A model generated the notes under the pieces. The model ran no database searches, was not told the origin of the DNA, and saw nothing but the letters and a program-made list of their open reading frames with translations. Of a stretch of 38,363 bases of DNA, positions 25,051 to 33,508 are shown piece after piece (positions within the stretch are counted from its first letter, which is position 1; each line of letters starts with the position of its first letter). A program made the position numbers and the translations under genes. Source of the stretch: Promethearchaeota archaeon (GTDB lineage: Archaea > Asgardarchaeota > Lokiarchaeia > Sigynarchaeales > SOKP01); assembly GCA_019057735.1 (NCBI GenBank), contig JAHLWV010000003.1, positions 1 to 38,363 on the forward strand. Direction: 5' to 3'.

Positions 25051-25185
25051 TTTTTAACCAAATAAGTAAATTTCGTTTTAAAGAAGTTGATCATTTACAA
25101 GTATTTCCAATTGTTTTTAATGTTTTTTTATAAAAATTATAATTTTATTAATAACTGAATCAGTTATGGTTCATATTTATAAGAA
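25051..25185. other. Short intergenic region
   Basis: 135 AT-rich bases between two minus-strand genes. It should hold the promoter of the second DUF885-like gene and the end of the Trm5 operon. It shows no similarity to the region before paralogue 1. Confidence 0.3.
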
Positions 25186-26352
25186 CTAAGCAAAAAACTT
25201 AATTTTTAAATCTATAACTATTAAATCTGACTTAGGAGAAAACGGTTTAACAATTTTGGAGTTCAAAATTTCTTCGATGTGCCATCCTCTATCTTTTAAA
25301 TTAGTATTTAAATTTTCAATTCCTTTTTTGATTGGATTTGGTTTTTCGGAAAATTGATAGAAATGTAGTATTCCGGTTGGCATTTTCATCAAAAAACATG
25401 CAACTTCAAGAAAATTAATAGATTGTTCTGGTAAATTCATTATGATTCTGTCAATTTTGTGTTTTAAATTATTTCCTAATTTGTTATCTGGATTTAAAAG
25501 CTCATATACATCCATGTTATGAGCGATTACCTCTCCTTTCATTTTGTTCATTTCAATATTTTCAATGAGGTATTTGTATGCAGATGGGTTGATGTCGAAG
25601 GCATAAATTTTTACTTCATTTTTTTTTGCAATTTGAATCGAGAATGGACCAACTCCCGAAAACATATCAACAACTTTTTCTTGTTTATTGAAACTACTTG
25701 AACTTATACGCTTTCTTTCAAATACTAACCGGGGGGTGAAATAAGCTTTTTTTACATCTAATTTAAAGAAGCATTCGTTTTCTTTATGGATCGTTTCTGG
25801 GTTATCATCACCAGAGATAACTTTTAACTCTTTTAGTCTATATTTGCCTTTAACTTTGCTCTTTTTCTCGTAAACCGTTTCCACTGATCTATTAACGCTT
25901 ACCAGTGCTTCAGCTACTTTTTTCTTATAATATGAGACATTTTTATCGTCAATTGTATTTATTTGGTCGAATTCAATAATGGCAATCTTTCCAATAATAT
26001 CGTAAGATTTTGGAACTAATTCTAAAATATTTTCGGGTAGTTCTTCTTCGAGAGCTTCTTCAATAGAGCGATATTTGTAATTAACCTCAACATTTCCCTT
26101 AGCATTAACTATGTCAAAATTTAACTTATTTGAAATCCCCCCAATTAGCTCCTTTACTTTTTCCTTGTCATTGATTAGGGGGAAAAGCACAAATTCGCCC
26201 TCATGTTTAACTTTTATTCTTCTATCGAGGAAGGGTTCATTTGATAATTTTGTTTTGAGGAATTTGAGGAATTTTTCAGCAGAATCTTGTTTTATTTTTA
26301 CAAATTGCGTCTGTTCCTTGTTTCTTTTACCCATTTGCATCATTAACTTCAA
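25186..26352 (-). CDS. trm5: tRNA (guanine37-N1)-methyltransferase Trm5
   Basis: 388 residues: an N-terminal D1/D2 region, then a class I SAM methyltransferase. Seen: VVDMFSGVGPFSIQIAKK (motif I), YAFDINPSAYKYLIENIEMN (motif II) and IIMNLPE (the N-L-P catalytic motif of Trm5). It makes m1G37, or the first step of wyosine, to prevent +1 frameshifting. Last gene of the AK6-TgtA-DUF371-Trm5 operon. Several in-frame ATGs exist; the first (26352) overlaps DUF371 by 26 bases, while the fourth ATG (26334, MGKRNKEQ) overlaps by only eight and may be the true start. Confidence 0.9.
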   Translation of the reverse strand: MKLMMQMGKRNKEQTQFVKIKQDSAEKFLKFLKTKLSNEPFLDRRIKVKHEGEFVLFPLINDKEKVKELIGGISNKLNFDIVNAKGNVEVNYKYRSIEEALEEELPENILELVPKSYDIIGKIAIIEFDQINTIDDKNVSYYKKKVAEALVSVNRSVETVYEKKSKVKGKYRLKELKVISGDDNPETIHKENECFFKLDVKKAYFTPRLVFERKRISSSSFNKQEKVVDMFSGVGPFSIQIAKKNEVKIYAFDINPSAYKYLIENIEMNKMKGEVIAHNMDVYELLNPDNKLGNNLKHKIDRIIMNLPEQSINFLEVACFLMKMPTGILHFYQFSEKPNPIKKGIENLNTNLKDRGWHIEEILNSKIVKPFSPKSDLIVIDLKIKFFA

Positions 26353-26758
26353 AAATAATTGAAAATTGTTCTTTGGAATTGGTTAACATCTTAATTAGAT
26401 TTCTGTTTAGTTCGCTTGAGGATTTAGAACATTTTATTAAAATCGTTCTGTCGCATACAAAATCACTTTTTCGAAAAACTATGTCTTTTTTGTTTAGCAA
26501 AGTTAAATATCTATTGCCATATCCATAAAATGAATCAGCAAGATCTCCCGCTTTTATAATCACATTGATTTTTTCTCCGTCTGTGATTTTTTTCTTTAGG
26601 AGCGGATTTAGATCGTAACAAGCTTTTGATGCCTCTATTCCTAATATGCACGTTCCATTTTTCGTGAGATGAGTATCCTTAGTCAGTTCAATAGTCGTGG
26701 TATGGGTGCATCGAATTAGATTATGGCCTTTTGCGGTAATAGTTTCTAATATAGTCAT
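26327..26758 (-). CDS. DUF371 family protein
   Basis: 143 residues matching the archaeal DUF371 pattern: E-x-I-T-A-K-G-H near the start, THTTTIELTKDTHLTKNGTC, GIEASKAC, and FRKSDFVCDRTILIKCSKSS in the second half. Function of the family is not established. It is held between tgtA (three bases upstream) and trm5 (overlapping), so a role in tRNA modification or a linked process is a reasonable inference. ATG start at the end of the three-base gap indicates translational coupling. Confidence 0.85.
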   Translation of the reverse strand: MTILETITAKGHNLIRCTHTTTIELTKDTHLTKNGTCILGIEASKACYDLNPLLKKKITDGEKINVIIKAGDLADSFYGYGNRYLTLLNKKDIVFRKSDFVCDRTILIKCSKSSSELNRNLIKMLTNSKEQFSIIFEVNDANG

Positions 26759-26761
26759 TTC

Positions 26762-28408
26762 CTATTTTTCCTTAAAAAAATGTAATATCTCTTTAATTTG
26801 GTTAAATGTAGAAAAATTTGAATTAAAAACACTCTTTAAAATAATAATTAATCTATGAAAGGGATGATTTTCTGGAAATTGCCTAGTCTCTCCAAATTGG
26901 TTTAGATAGAAATCAGGAATTAGAAGTCCGCATTTTTCATAAGTAGTCGAAAATTTATCTAAAAACTTTTTAGCTGTTTCAATAGAATTTTGATAGTTTA
27001 GATTATTTGTACCATAAGTAGAACTTGTTTCGTATTGTCCCATTGGAAAGGAATCAATTAGCTCGTATGGAATAATGCCGTAAATAATAGAGTAAAACGC
27101 TAAATGAATCTGTTCTCTTTTGATTAAATCGTTGTTAATTATTTCACTTAACCATTTATTAATCGTAGGGGAATTTTTACCCTTAACATCTAATTCAGGT
27201 AAAACGATAAAATATTGAGCGTCTTTAGGCGGACGATAATTATTTAATAATTTCTGTTCGTATCGATAAATTAAAGGCCTATCTACGCTCTCTTTAGATG
27301 AGTAAAGTCTTCCATGGTTTTTATAAATTTTCTCATAAACTTCGAAGAGGGGTTTATTTTTTTTAATTAAGCTTGCTGCTTTCACTAAATTAGGATGACT
27401 GCGAATTCTTTGTTCTACTAGTTCCCATAAATTCCCTTCTCTAATCGCTTGTCTAATAGTTTTCAATTCTGAGAACGATAAGTATAAATTGTGCTTAGCA
27501 ATTAATTGGATTCTCAAATCATCTTCAAACTTCATAAGTTCAGGGGGTGTATATTTTACACAGATTGGGCAATGGCAAGGGAATTCTTTTAGTTCCTCAA
27601 GTTTCCTAGTGCCTGTGGATAAGGTAAAATAGCGATTTTCCTTAGCAAACAAAATATACGCAGCCGAATCCATTAAATCACAACCGCATGCTACAGCTAA
27701 TGAAAAATATTGTGGTAATCCTAGCCCAAACATGTGAACTGGCTTGTTAGGAATAATGTGTTGCTTTACAGTTAATAATATTTGTGTTGTAAGGTCAAAT
27801 CTATAATTTAAAAGTGCTTTTACAATTCCTCCTATTGCGTAGATATCAAAATCTAATTTGCTCATTTCAATTGTGCTTTCTTTTAACAAATCAAAATGGG
27901 TTCCTCCGTGCAACGGTCCAATCCAATAACATTCTGGCCGAGATCTCCGTGAAATATTATCTTTTGCCCTCTCAATTGTTGTGTTAACTTTTTCCTTTGC
28001 GATTTCGTAACTATCTTCTAATTGTACTGGAATATCTAAGATCACAGGGAAGTCCGAGCCGATATCTTCTTGAAATCTTTCTATGGTAGTAGGATCAAGA
28101 TTAAAAGAGTTTTTATTATACATATATTGTTGAAACGCTCCACTATCTGTTGCAATTATCCCATCGTAATTTAGATACTCGTGGAGTCCTTTCTGGAGAA
28201 CTTGAGCTCTTAATTTTTCATTTTTATAAATAATATATGCGTTGGTAAAAAGGCATTGTGCTCCGAATGTTTTTAGATCTTGTGGTGCGATAATATTTCT
28301 GGAGGGATGCACTACTGGAAATAGATTTGGAGTAATCATCTCTTTACCGTTCAAGCTGATTCGTCCTAACCTTGCTAATGCATCAACATTTTCTATTTCA
28401 AACTTCAT
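26762..28408 (-). CDS. tgtA: Archaeosine tRNA-guanine transglycosylase
   Basis: 548 residues. It exchanges G15 in the tRNA D loop for preQ0, the first tRNA step of archaeosine synthesis. Seen: catalytic-site DSGAFQ near residue 94, GPLHGGTH (about 168-175), FGLGLPQYF and the zinc site C-H-C-P-I-C with a following His. After the catalytic domain (about 1-360) there are C1/C2-like domains ending at 548. The usual C-terminal PUA domain (total about 580 or more in Pyrococcus) is not apparent. An SD (AGAGGAATAATATG) fixes the start. Second gene of the operon, 26 bases after AK6. Confidence 0.92.
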   Translation of the reverse strand: MKFEIENVDALARLGRISLNGKEMITPNLFPVVHPSRNIIAPQDLKTFGAQCLFTNAYIIYKNEKLRAQVLQKGLHEYLNYDGIIATDSGAFQQYMYNKNSFNLDPTTIERFQEDIGSDFPVILDIPVQLEDSYEIAKEKVNTTIERAKDNISRRSRPECYWIGPLHGGTHFDLLKESTIEMSKLDFDIYAIGGIVKALLNYRFDLTTQILLTVKQHIIPNKPVHMFGLGLPQYFSLAVACGCDLMDSAAYILFAKENRYFTLSTGTRKLEELKEFPCHCPICVKYTPPELMKFEDDLRIQLIAKHNLYLSFSELKTIRQAIREGNLWELVEQRIRSHPNLVKAASLIKKNKPLFEVYEKIYKNHGRLYSSKESVDRPLIYRYEQKLLNNYRPPKDAQYFIVLPELDVKGKNSPTINKWLSEIINNDLIKREQIHLAFYSIIYGIIPYELIDSFPMGQYETSSTYGTNNLNYQNSIETAKKFLDKFSTTYEKCGLLIPDFYLNQFGETRQFPENHPFHRLIIILKSVFNSNFSTFNQIKEILHFFKEK

Positions 28409-28434
28409 ATTATTCCTCTTTTAATCCAGATTTA

Positions 28435-29028
28435 CTAATCAAAAAACTGCTCCAAACGATCCTCTTGAGATAATTTTTCTAACCAATCTATTTTTCCAAT
28501 TATAAATTCATTCACATCTACTTTCCCTGTAAGAATTTTTGTTATTGTCTTGGTAATTACATCAACATTATTATTTGTAGTATCGATTTCCAGTATAGGT
28601 TTGTTCAATTGTTTATTCAAGAAAAAATTTGCAGAGTTTCCTAAAATTTCAGATTGGACATTTTCTCTAATTTTTTCTAATTTATAACCCCTTTCCTTTA
28701 ACCTGACATATAATTCATCCGGATCACATCTTAAAATTATAATAAAATCGATATATTGCCCGGGTACAATGTCAGAAAAATGGCTCTCGATAATTAGAAT
28801 TTCTAGATCTAGTTTATTATAACGTTCTATTAACTTAATTATGTAGCGAATCAATTTTTTTTCATTGATCACCGAAGTTTCTCTTTCCACGTCATAATTT
28901 ATGATTAATTTCTCTGAAATTGCTAATTCGTTTAAGCTAATTACTTTAGCTTTGAAGTTGTTTAATAGATTTTGTGAAACTGTTGTCTTTCCGGTTCCAG
29001 GAGTTCCAGAAACGATTAAAATTTTCAT
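28435..29028 (-). CDS. AK6/Fap7-type adenylate kinase-like NTPase
   Basis: 197 residues from the ATG at 29028; the frame can be extended 14 codons upstream, but the Walker A GTPGTGKTT at residues 8-16 is in its normal AK6 position with this start. The second half carries ILRCDPDELYVRLKERGYKLEKIRENVQSEI, the family lid and NMP region. AK6/Fap7 has adenylate kinase and ATPase activity and assists 30S maturation in archaea and eukaryotes. First gene of the tRNA modification operon. Confidence 0.88.
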   Translation of the reverse strand: MKILIVSGTPGTGKTTVSQNLLNNFKAKVISLNELAISEKLIINYDVERETSVINEKKLIRYIIKLIERYNKLDLEILIIESHFSDIVPGQYIDFIIILRCDPDELYVRLKERGYKLEKIRENVQSEILGNSANFFLNKQLNKPILEIDTTNNNVDVITKTITKILTGKVDVNEFIIGKIDWLEKLSQEDRLEQFFD

Positions 29029-29070
29029 ATTTAAATAATTAGAATCATCGGTAAAATATAAAAATAGCAA

Positions 29071-29151
29071 TCTAAGAAAGAAAAAAACCTAAGTTGAACA
29101 TTATTTGAAGAAAATTATATAAGAAAAACTTTAATTTATGATATAATTTAA
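29071..29151. other. Spacer between AK6 operon and tRNA-Ile
   Basis: AT-rich spacer holding the promoter of the AK6 operon. The T-rich minus-strand reading right after the tRNA 3' end may terminate the tRNA transcript. Confidence 0.3.
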
Positions 29152-29225
29152 TGGGAAAGGGGGGCTTCGAACCCCCGACCTCACGGTTATCAGCCGTGCG
29201 CTATACCAGGCTAAGCCACTCTCCC
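29152..29225 (-). tRNA. tRNA-Ile (GAT)
   Basis: On the minus strand: acceptor GGGAGAG with CTTTCCC (one G-T pair) and discriminator A, D arm with GG in the loop, anticodon stem CACGG/CCGTG with loop CTGATAA giving GAT, and T arm GGGGG/CCCCC with loop TTCGAAG. 74 nt, no intron, CCA not encoded. A TATA-like AAAATATATG at about 29260-29270 lies upstream. Confidence 0.95.
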
Positions 29226-29381
29226 GGGAAAAAAACTTATAACTTCAACGATTTCCACATATATTTTGAAAATAAGTTTTTAATATCTCATTAAATATTA
29301 TTTATTTAAAAAATTTTTGTGTTGTTAAGCCTTAAATTTTAATAGAATGAAGAGAATATTTTTTTATAGGATAGTTAAAAA
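29226..29381. promoter_or_regulatory. Divergent promoter region (tRNA-Ile / unknown gene)
   Basis: 156 AT-rich bases. AAAATATATG (minus, about 29260-29270) may serve tRNA-Ile. For the plus-strand gene the nearest box is TTTTTTATAGG near 29360-29370, close to the GTG start, which would suggest a different start point or another box further up. Confidence 0.3.
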
Positions 29382-29822
29382 GTGAGCCAATTGCCTAAAA
29401 TATTAAATTATTCAATTATTGGTTTAGAAGATTATCTTATCAGTTTTGAAAATTATTGTTCTCCATGCGAAATTCAAAAATTTTGTATATTCGGAAGGGC
29501 TGAGCCTTTTACGGTAGCGATTAATTGTAGCGATTTAAATAAGGCAAAAGAAAAGATTAAATTTGATCAGCTCCAAAAATTGCAAAAAAAAGAAGATGTC
29601 TCTGTGACGTATGAAGAATTAGTTAAAAAAGTTAAAATAAACGTTCAAAATATATTTAGCCAGATATGGAAAGATAAAGTTAAAGCACGAAAAGAAGAAA
29701 TAAGATGTTTAAATTCTAAAAAAGTAGATTCAATGCTGGTTTCTCAGCAGGGACAAGACTGGTGGCAAAATTTTAACACTACCATAAAAGTTATAAACCG
29801 TGAATGCGAAAAAATACTTTGA
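29382..29822 (+). CDS. Unknown small cysteine-containing helical protein
   Basis: 146 residues from GTG. C-S-P-C-x4-F-C at about 27-35 plus C50 could bind a metal, although no clear zinc finger is formed. The middle is Lys/Glu-rich and helical. No membrane segment. Not recognised. Monocistronic, with 338 bases before the TFB gene. Confidence 0.55.
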   Translation: MSQLPKILNYSIIGLEDYLISFENYCSPCEIQKFCIFGRAEPFTVAINCSDLNKAKEKIKFDQLQKLQKKEDVSVTYEELVKKVKINVQNIFSQIWKDKVKARKEEIRCLNSKKVDSMLVSQQGQDWWQNFNTTIKVINRECEKIL

Positions 29823-30160
29823 CTCTTATTTACACTTTTAAAAGATCATTATGCGGTAAGGGCGGTTTAAAAGCTAAAAGATGAGTTTAAAAAGGGGTAG
29901 TTTTTTATCAATATTTTTTAATAAAGATTAGACGATTACAACATATACACCATTTATGTTTTAGGAAATCTCGAACGCTCTATAGTTTTGATCAAAAGAT
30001 TTAAATATCCAAGTTACATATAGTTATTTTGCATTCAAGTACTAAATCGATTTTCAGTCACACGAATAAAGATTTATTGAATAATAATAAGATTTTTAGT
30101 TAGTTTTCACGGGAAATAATTTAGTTTGTGATTTTCAAGTTTAAAAAAGAGGTTTTTTAA
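29823..30160. promoter_or_regulatory. Long upstream region of the TFB gene
   Basis: 338 bases without a gene. AAAAGATTTAAATATCC around 29995-30010 is a good BRE/TATA-like promoter, which would give a leader of more than 100 bases for TFB. A second AT-rich box near 30065-30100 is closer. Two G-rich short segments near 29855-29905 have no matched pairing that I could find. Confidence 0.35.
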
Positions 30161-31048
30161 GTGGTAATAAAATCAGAAGTTAGTAACATATCAAATTCAT
30201 GTCCAGAATGTAAAGGTAAAACAATCTCAATTCATGAAAAAGGAGAAATTGTATGTCGTCAATGTGGTTTGGTTATAAGTGAAAGGATATTAGATATATC
30301 CCATAGTGGTAAACGAGCTTTCACAAAACAAGAGAAAGATAGAAGAGAGAGAACGGGATCTCCTATTTCAATTCTATTACCTGATATGGGGTTAAGTACT
30401 ATTATTGACAAAAAAAATATAAGAAGTCCTGATTTAAAAAGAGCTGCAAAATGGAATTCTCGTATGACATGGGATAAAAGAAACATGTTAATTGCTACTA
30501 CTGAACTAAAAAGAATTGCAAGCAATTTAAACTTACCCACTCATATAAAAAAAGCAGCGATTAAATTGTATATTGAAGCATTTAAGAAAAAATTACTCCG
30601 CGGTAGATCAATCAACGGTATGGTCGCTGCTTGCTTGTACTTTGCTTGTAGAGAACGCAAAATCCCTAGAACACTTCAAGAAATATTAGACCAAACATCA
30701 GTTAATGCAAAAAATGTTAGGAGGTGTTATAGAACTATAATTAGAGAATTAAATTTAAAAGCACCCTCCACTAACCCTATTTCTCTCATACCCAGATTTG
30801 TGGCAGAACTAGGATTAGATGCTGAAACTGAACAAATTACGATCAAGATTTTACAATCTTTTATCTCAAAATATTCAACAAGTGGTAAAGATCCAAAGGG
30901 ATTATGCGCAGGAGCATTATATTTAGTATGTAAAAAGAGAGACAAGAAGATTTCTCAAAAAGATATAGCAAATGTAGTAGGAGTAACAGAAGTTACTTTA
31001 CGTTCTAGATACAAAGAATTGATTGATAAATTAAATATTGAAATATAA
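30161..31048 (+). CDS. tfb: Transcription initiation factor B (TFB)
   Basis: 295 residues. N-terminal zinc ribbon CPEC (14-17) and CRQC (33-36), B-finger/linker region (about 45-90, GKRAFTKQEKDRRERTGSPIS), then two cyclin-like repeats (about 105-190 and 200-290). The last ends with a helix-turn-helix reading KISQKDIANVVGVTEVTLRSRYKEL, which contacts BRE DNA. It recruits RNA polymerase to TBP-bound promoters. GTG start. Length and layout are normal for archaeal TFB. Whether this is the only TFB in the genome cannot be told. Confidence 0.95.
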   Translation: MVIKSEVSNISNSCPECKGKTISIHEKGEIVCRQCGLVISERILDISHSGKRAFTKQEKDRRERTGSPISILLPDMGLSTIIDKKNIRSPDLKRAAKWNSRMTWDKRNMLIATTELKRIASNLNLPTHIKKAAIKLYIEAFKKKLLRGRSINGMVAACLYFACRERKIPRTLQEILDQTSVNAKNVRRCYRTIIRELNLKAPSTNPISLIPRFVAELGLDAETEQITIKILQSFISKYSTSGKDPKGLCAGALYLVCKKRDKKISQKDIANVVGVTEVTLRSRYKELIDKLNIEI

Positions 31049-31056
31049 TTTTTTTT

Positions 31057-31638
31057 TTAATTTTCTTTTTGTAAAAGTAGTTTAATAAAGTCAGGAAGCG
31101 TTAAGAGATAACTTTGTGCATTGGGGAGTTGTTCTTTAATTTTCATGAAGAGTTGAGAATAATGTTCTGCTCGATCTTTTTGTTTTAATACTTCATTTCT
31201 CGATTGCTCCCTTATTGGCTCAACCGGAATTCCCCGCAATACTGATCTAGCGGGAATTGTTAAACCTGGAGGTATTTGACTATTTTTTATAATGATAGAA
31301 CCTTCCCCAATTGAACTTTCTTCATAAATAAGACTCCCCTCCATAATTTGTATGTAATCTTCCATGAAACACCCTAATATCGTTACGCCCGATTCAATTA
31401 TGCAATAACGCCCAATATTAATTGAACTTTTTTGAGATCTCGTAAACATCATCACACCGTTAAAAACGGTAGTATACTCCCCGATATTAATTTTTGAGTT
31501 TTCAGCTCGAATTATAGAGCCGGGCCAAATAATTGCATTGTCTTTTACAGTAACATCGCCAATTAAAGTTGCTAGTGGAGATACATAACAATTATCACTA
31601 ATATTAGGGCTTCTTCCATTATATTCAAGTATTACCAT
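31057..31638 (-). CDS. Gamma-carbonic-anhydrase-like hexapeptide-repeat protein, metal ligands lost
   Basis: 193 residues with left-handed beta-helix repeats (for example SPLATLIGDVTVKDNAIIWPGSIIRA) followed by a C-terminal helix. The layout is that of gamma-carbonic anhydrase/YrdA proteins. The histidines that bind zinc in that family are missing: the N-x-x-D-x-x-x-x-H region reads TVFNGVMMF and the GH-x-x-x-x-H-G-C region reads ESGVTILGCFME. Carbonic anhydrase activity is therefore unlikely, and a structural or acyl-transfer-like role is possible. Convergent with TFB, eight bases apart. Confidence 0.8.
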   Translation of the reverse strand: MVILEYNGRSPNISDNCYVSPLATLIGDVTVKDNAIIWPGSIIRAENSKINIGEYTTVFNGVMMFTRSQKSSINIGRYCIIESGVTILGCFMEDYIQIMEGSLIYEESSIGEGSIIIKNSQIPPGLTIPARSVLRGIPVEPIREQSRNEVLKQKDRAEHYSQLFMKIKEQLPNAQSYLLTLPDFIKLLLQKEN

Positions 31639-31786
31639 TGATCTTCAACTATGTTTTTATTATTTAAACTGAAAAAAAGGTAAAATTCAAACCATTTAAA
31701 TTTATTTAAATTCTCGAGGTAAATAATCTCTTTTCATAATAATGAAATTCTACAACATCATAAATTCTTGATTCGTTAGAATCAAG
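31639..31786. other. Spacer between two minus-strand genes
   Basis: 148 AT-rich bases. It contains the promoter for the hexapeptide gene. ATTCTTGATTCGTTAGAATCAAG (31765-31787) includes CTTGATTC/GAATCAAG, a perfect inverted repeat at the 3' end of the NIF3-like gene that may end its transcript. Confidence 0.35.
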
Positions 31787-32602
31787 TTAATTAAAAACAT
31801 TTATAGGGTTTCTTGACTCGAAGAAATAAAATTCATCATGAGGAAACTCTAAACTCAGAATATTATGCATTTTTTTCAAAGCTATAGTGTTACAGCTATA
31901 GAGAGATATTCCTATTAAATTTAAACGAGATTCTTTAGCGTAACTTGCGCTTCGATGATCAAAATAACCAGAAATATAACAATCACAATCATATTTTAAT
32001 GCCTTTCGAAGATAATTTCTATTTAATTTATCACTCCCTACAATACAAATTTTCTTAACTTCTGAATTTAATTCACCTACGAATAAAACATCTTCAACTT
32101 CTAGATTAGACTTAGTTCTTCTAAGTAAATTATCCAAAGTCATAATTTTGTTGTTCTCTGTATAATAATTTGGGACACAAATTCTACCTAACGGAATAGA
32201 ATCGCCCCTATTGTTTTTTACATTAAATGTTTGATCCAATTTTAAATAGAGTGATTCCATAATAGTATCCGAAACACCTCCCTCAGCGGCTATAAATGTT
32301 GAGTTTAAAATAAAAATCAACAAGGGATATCTAGATAATAAATTTAATTTGTTTATCAATAATTGATTAAAGTGAGTGATAGGGTTATTATTAAAGTTGT
32401 TGAGAGATATAATGAGGTTTATTTTATTCTTTATTGCATAATGAATTGATTCCAAGCTTAAATCAACTGTAAACAATATTTTTTTAATATATTTCTTACT
32501 GTTGATTTGCCCGTAATATAATCCGTAATATTCAGAATCAATCCTATAATTTTTAGGAGATAATTTGTTTTCAATAATTAATTCAATCTCATCAAAAAAC
32601 AT
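31787..32602 (-). CDS. NIF3-like protein (YbgI/DUF34 family), divergent metal site
   Basis: 271 residues aligned by pattern to NIF3/YbgI: TVDLSLESIHYAIKNKINLIIS (family LD-x-T-x-x-V-x-x-A), and C-terminal YDCDCYISGYFDHRSASYAKESRLNLIGIS with SLYSCNTIALKKMHNIL (family ITGE/D-x-x-H-H, then GH-x-x-S/T-E). The dinuclear metal histidines are changed: HHP after the fourth strand is L-N-N, and the late G-H-x-x-T-E is L-Y-S-C-N-T. It may have lost catalysis. Function of the family is unclear even in intact members. Its shortness agrees with lack of the insert domain. Confidence 0.7.
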   Translation of the reverse strand: MFFDEIELIIENKLSPKNYRIDSEYYGLYYGQINSKKYIKKILFTVDLSLESIHYAIKNKINLIISLNNFNNNPITHFNQLLINKLNLLSRYPLLIFILNSTFIAAEGGVSDTIMESLYLKLDQTFNVKNNRGDSIPLGRICVPNYYTENNKIMTLDNLLRRTKSNLEVEDVLFVGELNSEVKKICIVGSDKLNRNYLRKALKYDCDCYISGYFDHRSASYAKESRLNLIGISLYSCNTIALKKMHNILSLEFPHDEFYFFESRNPINVFN

Positions 32603-32734
32603 TCAAATCACAACCCACTTTGTAATCTTTGAGATTAAAATAAACCAAAAAAATTAAAAGGCTGTGAAGGTTTTTTAAAGTTTATAATTTTTAATCATTA
32701 TTAATATAATTATGGTGTGTGAGGTAAGTTATAG

Positions 32735-33151
32735 TTGAGTAACGATGATTGCATATTTTGTAAAATAATCGTAAAAGAAATTCCTTCAAAAATTTTGTAT
32801 GAAAATGATGATACGATCGCATTTCTAGATATTTTCCCAATATCTCAGGGGCATACTATTGTAATTCCTAAGAAGCACTTTACTAATCTAAAAACCATCC
32901 CGATAAATGTATTATGTGATGTTATGGAGACTGTCAAAATTGTGTCTAATTTGATTTATAAAAATTTGGATATTGATGGCTACAACATATTGCAAAATAA
33001 CTATAAGGCAGCTGGCCAAGTAATTAATCATTTTCATATTCATATAATTCCTAGGAGTGGTGCTGATGGAAAATTCAAATTATTAATCCCTAGAGAACAA
33101 GTAACAGAAGAAGAACTTAATTTAACATTAAAAATTATTAGCGATTCATAA
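32735..33151 (+). CDS. HIT family nucleotide hydrolase/transferase
   Basis: 138 residues. C-I-F-C near the N-terminus, the central GHTIVIPKKHFTNL, and the catalytic triad motif H-F-H-I-H-I-I-P-R at about 99-107 identify an HINT-like HIT protein, acting on AMP-linked phosphoramidates or dinucleotides. TTG start with GAGGT at 32721-32725, a good SD, so the TTG is well supported. Possibly co-transcribed with the pilin-like gene 67 bases downstream. Confidence 0.92.
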   Translation: MSNDDCIFCKIIVKEIPSKILYENDDTIAFLDIFPISQGHTIVIPKKHFTNLKTIPINVLCDVMETVKIVSNLIYKNLDIDGYNILQNNYKAAGQVINHFHIHIIPRSGADGKFKLLIPREQVTEEELNLTLKIISDS

Positions 33152-33218
33152 ATTTAGCTTTCTAGTTTAGTTTAAAAGGCTATTTTTGCAATGTAATGTA
33201 AATAAGGTTCTTTTTAGT

Positions 33219-33446
33219 ATGAAAAAGAAGAAATTCATTAAACAAAAAAAGAGAATCATCCTAAGTAGAATAAAAGATTTCTTCTCAGACGAGTATGGTG
33301 GCAATCTAATAGAATATGCTCTATTAATTGGATTAGCTTTATTTATTTTCTTTATAATTGTTGGAGTTATGACATCTTTGCTAGATTGGCCTTTAGATTT
33401 GGCAAATAATTTTTGGGAAGACTTTGGTGCGATACTTAAAAACTGA
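33219..33446 (+). CDS. Flp/Fap-type pilin-like protein
   Basis: 75 residues from the ATG at 33219; the frame extends to an ATG at 33186, but that start would only add a hydrophilic 11-residue tail. A very basic leader (KKKKFIKQKKRIILSRIKD) precedes Y-G-G-N-L-I-E-Y-A-L-L and a 20-residue hydrophobic segment. If cut after Gly27, Glu32 is at +5 and Tyr at +6, exactly as in Flp pilins. A short C-terminal tail follows. It could be a pilin monomer or a membrane peptide. No prepilin peptidase, ATPase or platform protein lies in the window, so assembly genes must be elsewhere. Confidence 0.65.
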   Translation: MKKKKFIKQKKRIILSRIKDFFSDEYGGNLIEYALLIGLALFIFFIIVGVMTSLLDWPLDLANNFWEDFGAILKN

Positions 33447-33508
33447 TTTCTTTAAATCATAAAATTTATGTTATTAAATTGTGCAAACTAAAGAAGATTA
33501 GATAGACT

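Noticed and set aside
29029..29070. Extended start of the AK6 gene
   Set aside because: The Walker A motif would be pushed 14 residues from the N-terminus, unlike the family; ATG 29028 gives the normal spacing.
31057..31638. Active gamma-carbonic anhydrase
   Set aside because: The zinc-binding histidines are not at the family positions.
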